Origin: CAJQQK01 sp965224225
GTDB lineage: Bacteria; Pseudomonadota; Alphaproteobacteria; Rhizobiales; Hyphomicrobiaceae
Length of the DNA stretch: 64,000 bases
Reading direction: 5' to 3'
Assembly: GCA_965224225.1 (NCBI GenBank)
Contig: CBDCZF010000015.1
Location: 1 to 64,000 of the forward strand
Below, piece after piece: positions 55,493 to 64,000 of this stretch. The translations under genes were made by a program, and so were the position numbers. Below the pieces are notes generated by a model. The model saw nothing but the letters and a program-made list of their open reading frames with translations, had not been told where the DNA came from and made no database searches. Each line of letters opens with the position of its first letter. Position 1 is the first letter of the stretch.

Positions 55493-55650
55493 GCTTGCCC
55501 CTCACCCTAACCCTCTCCCCGTACGCGCCGAAGTGGCGCTACGGGGAGAGGGAATCCAGCCGTGCCGTATGGCAACTGTATTGGCAAAACGACGGGCCGT
55601 GCTCCCTCTCCCCGTACTTCACGGGGAGTGGGTTAGGGTGAGGGGCAAGC
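55493..55650. repeat. Dispersed inverted-repeat element, copy 2
   Basis: The outer 21-bp arms GCTTGCCCCTCACCCTAACC+C (from 55493) and the inverse ending at 55650 are exact complements, with CTCTCCCCG / CGGGGAGAG hairpins inside. Sequence and layout match the element at 28755-28891. It fills most of the gap between the P450 and the D,D-carboxypeptidase gene. Confidence 0.85.
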
Positions 55651-55700
55651 GCAGCCCGTGCAAACGTAATGTTGACGTGCGAATATCAATACCCATCAAA

Positions 55701-57134
55701 TCACTGCGAACGCGCAACAAAACAATCGATCGCGAGCTGTCTTAGCCGGTTGCAGACCTGGGCTGCCCGAGTGGCATCGAAGCCTGCGAACCGGGCGCGG
55801 TAGATCGGGCGGCGAGGGTTGCCGATCCGCACGGCCAGCGCGCGGGCGCCTCTAAGAACCGCTCCGGCGCTGTTGCGGGCATCGGCCAGAGCACGTTCGG
55901 CATCGGCCTTGCTGCGGTAGGCGCCGACCTGGACCTGATGGGTATGAGGGCCAACCAGTGGCCTTTCCAGCGATCCCGTGATTAGAGGTGATCGATCCGC
56001 AGCGGTCTGCGGACCCGCCAGGCTGCCCGGCGGCGCCAGGTTCATGCGGGCGACCTGATGGGCGAAGGTCGAGGGCGGGCGACCGAGAGGCTGCGGCTGG
56101 CCGGGGCGCACCGGTGCATTGAGTGCGGCGACGCGAGGCGGCGGCTCGAAGGGATAGGGCCGCGGGTCGCCTGGTATGGCGTAACGCTCGGCAGCGGGCA
56201 GAGCTGGCAGAGGCCGGCGCGGTCGCAGCGGTGCCGGCCGGCGGGCGGGCATTGGCCGCTTGATCAGGCGCGGGCGGGCGATCAGCATCGGTTTTTGCTG
56301 GCGTGTCTTGCGTCTCGAGGCTTTCGGTAGAGCGGTGCGCAGCAGTTTTCGAGCAACGGCGTCACGCTGGCGTGCGGAGCGCCGGCCCATGACGACGCCG
56401 ATCAGGTGCTTGCCGTCGCGTTTGACGCTGACTGCAACATTGAAGCCCGAGGCGCGGGTATAACCCGTCTTGATGCCTTCGGTGCCTCGGAAGCTTCCGA
56501 GAAGGCGGTTGTGGTTGCGGTAGCTACGTCCGCGGTAGGTGAAATGGCGCCGCGCGAACATCTTGAAGAGTTTCGGGAAATCATCCTGCAGGGCGAGCGA
56601 GAGCTTGGCCATGTCACGGGCCGTGGTCACTTGTGAGGAATTGGGCAGGCCGGAAGCGTTGCGAAAGTGCGTGCGTGACATGCCAAGGCGACGGGCGGTT
56701 CGGGTCATCGCCTGGGCGAACGCACTCTCCGAGCCTGCCAGGTGTTCGCCAACGGCTGCTGCAACATCGTTGGCCGACTTGGTGATCAGTGCATTGAGCG
56801 CGTCGCGAACACTGATCGTGCTGCCCGGCTTGAGGCCCAGTTTCGAGGGCGGGCGCGATGCGGCACTGGCCGACATGGTTATCGGTGTCGAGAACTTGAG
56901 CTTGCCGCCCCGCATGGCCTCGAACGCCATGTAGATGGTCATCATCTTGGTCAGGGAGGCCGGATAGCGCGGCGCGTCGGCCGCACTTTGGTGCAGCGTG
57001 CGTCCGGAATTGGCGTCGATGACGATCGAGGCATGTTTCGCTGCAGCCGCAGGATGGGCAGCGACGGCGTCAAGCATAGCGGCGCACAACAGCACCAATG
57101 CTGCTTGGCATAAGCCAGACCATGTCGACAGCAT
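55701..57134 (-). CDS. D-alanyl-D-alanine carboxypeptidase (PBP5/DacF type) with SPOR-like C-terminus
   Basis: A 477 aa periplasmic serine peptidase. A signal peptide leads to the SxxK motif SLTK (Ser60, Lys63), then KSAND (SxN motif, near 117) and IKTGYTRASG (KTG, near 218). The C-terminal ~75 residues (HQVQVGAYRSKADAERALADA) resemble a SPOR domain, which binds denuded peptidoglycan at the septum. A Pro/Arg-rich linker (about 280-390) joins them. It trims pentapeptide side chains. ATG 57134 is used; a TTG lies two codons upstream. Confidence 0.93.
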   Translation of the reverse strand: MLSTWSGLCQAALVLLCAAMLDAVAAHPAAAAKHASIVIDANSGRTLHQSAADAPRYPASLTKMMTIYMAFEAMRGGKLKFSTPITMSASAASRPPSKLGLKPGSTISVRDALNALITKSANDVAAAVGEHLAGSESAFAQAMTRTARRLGMSRTHFRNASGLPNSSQVTTARDMAKLSLALQDDFPKLFKMFARRHFTYRGRSYRNHNRLLGSFRGTEGIKTGYTRASGFNVAVSVKRDGKHLIGVVMGRRSARQRDAVARKLLRTALPKASRRKTRQQKPMLIARPRLIKRPMPARRPAPLRPRRPLPALPAAERYAIPGDPRPYPFEPPPRVAALNAPVRPGQPQPLGRPPSTFAHQVARMNLAPPGSLAGPQTAADRSPLITGSLERPLVGPHTHQVQVGAYRSKADAERALADARNSAGAVLRGARALAVRIGNPRRPIYRARFAGFDATRAAQVCNRLRQLAIDCFVARSQ

Positions 57135-57749
57135 TACCAACGCGAACCCTCACCACTGCACACTGCCCGTCAGTGCACGCCGAGCATGCACCCCCGTGAT
57201 CCGAACCGGTCTGGCCTGCTCCCGAAGACGGCCCGCCGCGCATCCTGCCGTGCCTTTTTCCAACCCCAGGGAATAGGTCCATTCCGGCGGTATTGCGGCG
57301 TCGATCGGGAGATTGCATGACCGGAGCAATCAGCGGGAAACATAGGGAAACTTCCCTCAAGGCGGGCTAAGTCCGGTGGCTTCATTTGCTGCAATTTAAC
57401 GGTAAAGTGCTCCAATCAGCGCGCAGCATTGGCGCTTGTCGACTGGTTGAGCCGGTTCCGATCGGTGGCGCGGTTGCGGATCGATTGTCCTTGCGTCTGG
57501 AATTTGTACGGTCAGGGACTTATCTTGATCAGGTGCTTTGCCAGGGATCAGGGACGCCAGGTAACGCAGCGGCGCGGGCAAACGAGGCGCCTTGAGTACT
57601 GGTATGGGGGATCCACGATGCTGCGGGAACGAAAATGTGATCTTGGGATCACGGCTGAGATAGGCAACCAATTTGCAATCCGAACGGCCCAATGCGAGTG
57701 GGCATACGATATGCTTGAATTAGCGGATCAGAAATCATTAACCGTCTTG
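57135..57749. other. Intergenic region before clpS
   Basis: About 615 bp between the divergent carboxypeptidase and clpS genes. It must hold both promoters, but I found no well-matched -35/-10 pair, no long inverted repeat and no convincing open frame. It is unremarkable to my reading. Confidence 0.4.
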
Positions 57750-58088
57750 ATGGCCGACCGAGATCGCGACGACGGCGATGATCGCGATGGCGACGGGCGC
57801 ACCGATATCGTTACCAAGACACGGCCGAAGACCAAGAAGCCGAGCCTGTATAGAGTGTTGCTGTTGAACGACGACTACACGCCGATGGAGTTCGTGGTTC
57901 ACGTGCTTGAAAAATACTTCAACAAAGGTCGTGAGGATGCCACAAGAATCATGCTGCATGTTCACCACAAGGGCGTCGGCGTGTGCGGAGTCTATACCTA
58001 CGAGGTTGCTGAAACCAAGGTCACCCAGGTGATCGACTTCGCACGCCAGCATGGCCATCCACTGCAATGCACAATGGAAAAAGAGTAG
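57750..58088 (+). CDS. clpS: ATP-dependent Clp protease adaptor ClpS
   Basis: A 112 aa adaptor that delivers N-degron substrates to ClpAP. After an acidic, disordered N-terminus, the core motif LLNDDYTPMEFVVHVLEKYF begins near residue 40, followed by ARIMLHVHHKGVGVCGVYTYEVAETK. ATG 57750 is likely; an in-frame ATG at 57711 would add 13 residues. It lies seven bases before clpA, so the two are co-expressed. Confidence 0.95.
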   Translation: MADRDRDDGDDRDGDGRTDIVTKTRPKTKKPSLYRVLLLNDDYTPMEFVVHVLEKYFNKGREDATRIMLHVHHKGVGVCGVYTYEVAETKVTQVIDFARQHGHPLQCTMEKE

Positions 58089-58095
58089 CGCACCC

Positions 58096-60546
<2,451 letters not shown>

Positions 60547-60573
60547 GCTTTCCGCCATTGTCCAACAAACTCG

Positions 60574-60606
60574 AAGCCGCCGGCAAAAGCCGGCGGCTTT
60601 GTCTTG
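60574..60606 (+). terminator. Rho-independent terminator after clpA
   Basis: AAGCCGCCGGC (60574-60584) pairs with GCCGGCGGCTT (60589-60599) around AAAA. The following bases TTTGTCTT are T-rich. It ends clpS-clpA. Confidence 0.85.
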
Positions 60607-60689
60607 GACGTCGCCCGATAGGGGATCATTGGTCACCAACACCTTGACGCCTGCGACAGCCTGTCCGACAGTGCGCCATCGCCAGATGA

Positions 60690-60905
60690 CGCCTGCGGGA
60701 GAGATCGGTCGGATCACATTGGTCCGAACCGGCGCCGAAGGAGCAACCGCCCCGGAAACTCTCAGGCAAACGGACAGCAGGTCGATGGCACTCTGGAAAG
60801 CGGTTGCGGTCCGTTCGGACTGTAATCCACCGAAGGGGTCATGGCTGCGTTGCTGCAAATCGGCGGCGCTGCCTCAATCTCTCAGGTTCCCGTGACAGAG
60901 GGGGC
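60690..60905 (+). promoter_or_regulatory. Tandem glycine riboswitch
   Basis: Two glycine aptamers in series lie ahead of gcvT. The first starts GCGGGAGAG (60695-60703) and has GCGCCGAAGGAGCAA, then ACTCTCAGGCAAACGGAC. The second has CTCTGGAAAG (60790-60799), CCACCGAAGGGGTCATGG, and AATCTCTCAGG...GACAGAGGGG (to 60904). The consensus GCCGAAGG and TCTCAGG elements are conserved in both. It would turn on the glycine-cleavage genes when glycine is abundant. Confidence 0.93.
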
Positions 60906-61005
60906 GCACACTCGATGCATCGCGGAGACGATGCGCCGGGCGTGCGTCATGTACCCGAGCGTTCGGATTGGATGGGTCCACGCTCCATGTTCACGGGATG
61001 CCGTT

Positions 61006-62157
61006 ATGGGCCAGACACCGTCACCCGACGACGAAGCGTTGCAACGCACGCCGTTTCACGCCTGCCACATTGCACTGAATGCCCGCATGGTTCCGTTTGC
61101 AGGCTACGAGATGCCCGTGCAATACGAAGCCGGCGTGCTCAAGGAGCATAACTGGACGAGGGAGCACGCAGGCCTGTTCGATGTCGCGCACATGGGCATC
61201 GCGTTCCTGAGGGCGGCCGATGGCACGCACGACACTGTCGCCAAATGCCTCGAGGCGCTGGTGCCGGCCGACATCCTGAACCTCGCGCCGGGCCGGCAGC
61301 GCTATACGCAATTGCTGAACGAGCAGGGCGGCATCATCGATGATCTGATGGTCGCTCGGCCGGCCGGCCCGGATCAGGCCGGTTGGCTGAACCTTGTCGT
61401 CAACGCGGCGCGCAAGGCAGTCGACTATGATCATATTCGGGCGCATCTGCCGGCCGGTGTCGAGCTGCTGCCAAGCGATGAGTTTGCGCTCGCAGCGCTG
61501 CAGGGTCCGGAAGCCGCAGCCGTCCTCGCCGGTTTCGATCCCTCGACCGAAGCGATGGCGTTCATGGCCGCCGGTCAGGCAACGATCGACGGCGTCAAGG
61601 TTGCGGCGACCCGATCGGGCTATACCGGCGAGGACGGCTTCGAACTTGCTGTGCCGGTCGACGCGGCCGAACGCATCTGGAACCTGCTTCTCGAAGATGA
61701 ACGCGTGCAGCCGATCGGGCTTGGCGCGCGTGACTCGCTGCGGCTCGAAGCCGGTCTCTGTCTCTACGGGCACGATATCGACGAGACGACCTCGCCGGTC
61801 GAAGCGGGGCTGACCTGGTCAATTCAGAAGCGCCGGCGCAGCGAGGGCGGCTTTCCAGGTGCCGAGCGGATCCAACGTGAACTGGCTGATGGACCCGCCA
61901 GGCGGCGGGTCGGCATCCGTCCAGAAGGCCGCGCACCAGCGCGCGAAGGCACGGTGATTCAAAGCCCCGACGGGAACGAAATTGGCGTGGTGACGTCCGG
62001 CGGCTTCGGGCCGACTGTCAGCGGCCCGGTCGCGATGGGCTACGTCGCAGCGAGCCACGCGGCCACAGGCAGCGCAATCGAACTTATCGTGCGCGGCAAG
62101 CCAATGGCAGCCGCGATTGCCGACATGCCGTTTGCACCGCATCGCTACAAGCGCTGA
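61006..62157 (+). CDS. gcvT: Aminomethyltransferase (glycine cleavage T protein)
   Basis: A 383 aa tetrahydrofolate-dependent enzyme. Segments YEMPVQYEAGVLKEH, GLFDVAHMG, GGIIDDLMVAR and TRSGYTGEDGFEL (near 205) match the family. It takes the methylene group from aminomethyl-lipoyl GcvH. ATG 61006 is used; the open frame from 60841 begins inside the riboswitch. It is first in gcvT-gcvH-gcvPA-gcvPB. Confidence 0.96.
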   Translation: MGQTPSPDDEALQRTPFHACHIALNARMVPFAGYEMPVQYEAGVLKEHNWTREHAGLFDVAHMGIAFLRAADGTHDTVAKCLEALVPADILNLAPGRQRYTQLLNEQGGIIDDLMVARPAGPDQAGWLNLVVNAARKAVDYDHIRAHLPAGVELLPSDEFALAALQGPEAAAVLAGFDPSTEAMAFMAAGQATIDGVKVAATRSGYTGEDGFELAVPVDAAERIWNLLLEDERVQPIGLGARDSLRLEAGLCLYGHDIDETTSPVEAGLTWSIQKRRRSEGGFPGAERIQRELADGPARRRVGIRPEGRAPAREGTVIQSPDGNEIGVVTSGGFGPTVSGPVAMGYVAASHAATGSAIELIVRGKPMAAAIADMPFAPHRYKR

Positions 62158-62192
62158 TCAATCAATCCAAGAGAGCTTAGGGAGAAACACCA

Positions 62193-62570
62193 ATGGCTGA
62201 TGAATTCTTTACGAAGGACCACGAATGGATCCGGGTCGAGGGCGATATCGCAACCATCGGCATCACGGAGCATGCCCAGGAGCAGCTTGGCGATGTCGTG
62301 TTCGTCGAAGTGCCGGAGGCGGGCCGCGCCGTCAAATCGGGTGAGGCCGTGGCGGTGGTCGAAAGTGTCAAGGCGGCAAGCGAGGTCTACGCACCGATCA
62401 GCGGCGAGATCACGGAGGCCAATGGCGAATTCGACGGCAACCCGGCACTGGTCAACGAGGACGCGGAGGGTGCCGGCTGGTTCTTCAAATTGCGCATTGC
62501 CGATAAGGGCGAGCTTGGCGGTCTGATGGACCGGGCCGCCTACCAGGCGTTCGTCGCAGCCGAGGGGTGA
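62193..62570 (+). CDS. gcvH: Glycine cleavage H protein
   Basis: A 125 aa carrier with lipoyl-Lys60 in VVESVKAASEVYAP. N-terminal FFTKDHEWIRVEG and the GDVVFVEVPEAGR turn are typical. GGGAGAAAC precedes the ATG. It shuttles intermediates among the P, T and L proteins. Confidence 0.97.
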   Translation: MADEFFTKDHEWIRVEGDIATIGITEHAQEQLGDVVFVEVPEAGRAVKSGEAVAVVESVKAASEVYAPISGEITEANGEFDGNPALVNEDAEGAGWFFKLRIADKGELGGLMDRAAYQAFVAAEG

Positions 62571-62574
62571 TACG

Positions 62575-63936
62575 ATGCGCTATTTGCCGCTCGAGGACCA
62601 CCAGCGCCGCCAGATGCTCGATGCGATCGGTGTCGACAACATCGATGCGCTGTTCGCGTCGGTGCCGGCCGAGCATTTGATGGCTGATCTGCCCGACCTT
62701 CCGCTCGCCAAGAGTGAGATGGAGGTCGAGCGCGAGCTCTCGACGCTCGCATCCCGCAACACGGCGGCAGGCTCCGTGCCCTTCTTTATCGGTTGCGGCG
62801 CCTATCGCCATCATGTGCCGGCAACGGTCGACCACCTGATCCAGCGCTCGGAGTTCCTGACCTCATACACTCCCTATCAGCCGGAAATCACACAGGGCAC
62901 ACTGCAAACCCTGTTTGAATTCCAGACGCAGGTCGCCAGGCTGACCGGCATGGAGGTTGCCAACGCTTCGATGTACGACGGCTCGACGTCGGCTGCAGAA
63001 GCCGTGCTGATGGCAGAGCGCGTGACCCGGCGGCGCAAGGCGGTGCTCGCCGACGGTCTCCATCCCCACTATCGCGAGGTCATCGAGACGCTTTCGAAAT
63101 ACAATCGGACCGAGATCGATGCGCGCAATCTCGCAGACGGTGCCATCGCCGAAAGCGATGCAGCGATCATCGCCGCGATCGACGATCAGACCGCCTGCGT
63201 CGTCGTCCAGAACCCGGATGTCTACGGCAACCTGCGTGATCTCGGCCCCATTGCGGAGGCGGCCCATGCTGCCGGCGCACTGCTGATCGCGGTAGTGACC
63301 GAAGTCGTGAGCCTTGGGGCGGTGCGCTCGCCCGGCGAGATGGGCGCCGACATCGTTGCCGGCGAAGGGCAGTCGATTGGCAACGGTCTCAATTTCGGCG
63401 GGCCTTACGTCGGGCTCTTCGCGACGCGCCAGAAGTATGTGCGCCAGATGCCGGGGCGGTTGTGCGGCGAGACGGTGGATGCCGACGGCCGCCGCGGTTA
63501 CGTACTGACGCTTTCGACCCGCGAGCAGCATATCCGGCGCGAGAAGGCGACGAGCAACATCTGCACCAACTCGGGCCTCTGCGCGCTTGCCTTCACGATC
63601 CACATGACGCTGCTCGGTGAGGCGGGTCTGCGCCGCCTGGCCGCCGTCAATCATGCGAATGCCTGCGATCTAGCCGAGCGGCTGGCGGCCATCGACGGTG
63701 TCGAGGTGCTGAATGATGGTGCCTTCTTCAACGAGTTCACAGTGCGTCTGGCGAAGCCTGCGGCCGATGTCGTCGAGGCATTGGCGGCACAGGATGTGCT
63801 CGGCGGCGTGCCGGTATCGCGATTGCTGCCGGATGATGCGAGCCGGACCGGCGACCTGATCGTTGCCTCGACCGAGATCAACACCGATGCGGACCGGGCG
63901 CGCTTTGCAACCGTGCTCGAGGAGGTGCTCAAATGA
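62575..63936 (+). CDS. gcvPA: Glycine dehydrogenase (decarboxylating) subunit 1
   Basis: A 453 aa alpha-type subunit of the split P protein. MRYLPLEDHQRRQMLDAIG, FIGCGAYRHHVPATVD, YTPYQPEITQGTLQTLFEFQ and ANASMYDGSTSAAEA are characteristic. It binds the substrate side but lacks the PLP lysine, which lies in GcvPB. It starts four bases after gcvH and overlaps gcvPB. Confidence 0.97.
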   Translation: MRYLPLEDHQRRQMLDAIGVDNIDALFASVPAEHLMADLPDLPLAKSEMEVERELSTLASRNTAAGSVPFFIGCGAYRHHVPATVDHLIQRSEFLTSYTPYQPEITQGTLQTLFEFQTQVARLTGMEVANASMYDGSTSAAEAVLMAERVTRRRKAVLADGLHPHYREVIETLSKYNRTEIDARNLADGAIAESDAAIIAAIDDQTACVVVQNPDVYGNLRDLGPIAEAAHAAGALLIAVVTEVVSLGAVRSPGEMGADIVAGEGQSIGNGLNFGGPYVGLFATRQKYVRQMPGRLCGETVDADGRRGYVLTLSTREQHIRREKATSNICTNSGLCALAFTIHMTLLGEAGLRRLAAVNHANACDLAERLAAIDGVEVLNDGAFFNEFTVRLAKPAADVVEALAAQDVLGGVPVSRLLPDDASRTGDLIVASTEINTDADRARFATVLEEVLK

Positions 63937-64000
63937 GTATGAACACGCAAGGCCGGCCGACCAGACCTGAAGCGGACGTCGCAGCCGGCGGCAGCAAAGT
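63933..64000 (+). CDS. gcvPB: Glycine dehydrogenase (decarboxylating) subunit 2, 5' end
   Basis: Only the first 22 codons are inside the window (MSMNTQGRPTRPEADVAAGG). The start ATG overlaps the gcvPA stop by four bases (ATGA). An N-terminus MSMNxQGRPT is typical for GcvPB, and the gene order predicts it. Confidence 0.85.
   Translation, partial: MSMNTQGRPTRPEADVAAGGSK

Noticed and set aside
60841..61005. Earlier ATG for gcvT
   Set aside because: It lies inside the second glycine aptamer; the conserved part of GcvT starts after ATG 61006.

Overview
The window is GC-rich, densely coded DNA from an alphaproteobacterial chromosome. The affiliation is inferred from gene content: HdaA beside ppk, ppx and purMN, a ClpS-ClpA pair, the split glycine dehydrogenase gcvPA/gcvPB behind a tandem glycine riboswitch, and many CaiB, acyl-CoA dehydrogenase and TAXI-TRAP genes. 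It looks most like Hyphomicrobiales or Rhodospirillales. I see no rRNA, tRNA, CRISPR array, transposase or phage gene.

Layout. 1-5.8 kb: the end of an ABC exporter, a GntR/UTRA regulator, and a cassette of SDR, APH-type kinase, DUF6285 protein and acyl-CoA ligase that resembles the levulinate (lva) pathway. 5.85-6.29 kb: a candidate terminated small RNA. 6.3-12.8 kb: a signalling island with a degenerate membrane-anchored nuclease-like protein, a WD40-fused Ser/Thr kinase, two FHA proteins and a PP2C phosphatase. 13-16.6 kb: a winged-helix/TolB/TPR regulator divergent from a methyltransferase, then a basic secreted protein whose reading frame is ambiguous. 16.9-20.3 kb: a LysR regulator divergent from three tandem paralogues of a stand-alone NIF3-insertion/CutA-like domain, followed by an EamA transporter. 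This is the most unusual locus in the window.

20.3-41 kb is a catabolic and uptake region: two CaiB CoA-transferases, DsbA-like, RraA-like and Ldh2-type enzymes, three acyl-CoA dehydrogenases, a ThDP enzyme, two TauD-type dioxygenases, an LLM flavin oxidoreductase, a TAXI-TRAP transporter pair, a cysteine-containing GrdB-like protein, a decayed four-helix-bundle (23S rRNA IVP type) gene and an orphan Bug-type binding protein. Its substrate cannot be read from sequence, but CoA activation, acyl-CoA oxidation, oxygenative cleavage and carboxylate uptake fit together.

41.4-64 kb is mostly housekeeping: a polysaccharide-export protein with a C-terminal peptidoglycan-binding-like module, a DnaJ/CbpA-like protein, ppx and ppk, a small Cys-rich protein, hdaA, a DUF2066 protein, purM-purN, a cytochrome P450, a D,D-carboxypeptidase with a SPOR-like tail, clpS-clpA, the riboswitch, and gcvT-gcvH-gcvPA-gcvPB, which runs off the right edge. 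Two copies of a dispersed CCCTCTCCCCG inverted repeat lie in intergenic DNA near 28.8 and 55.6 kb.
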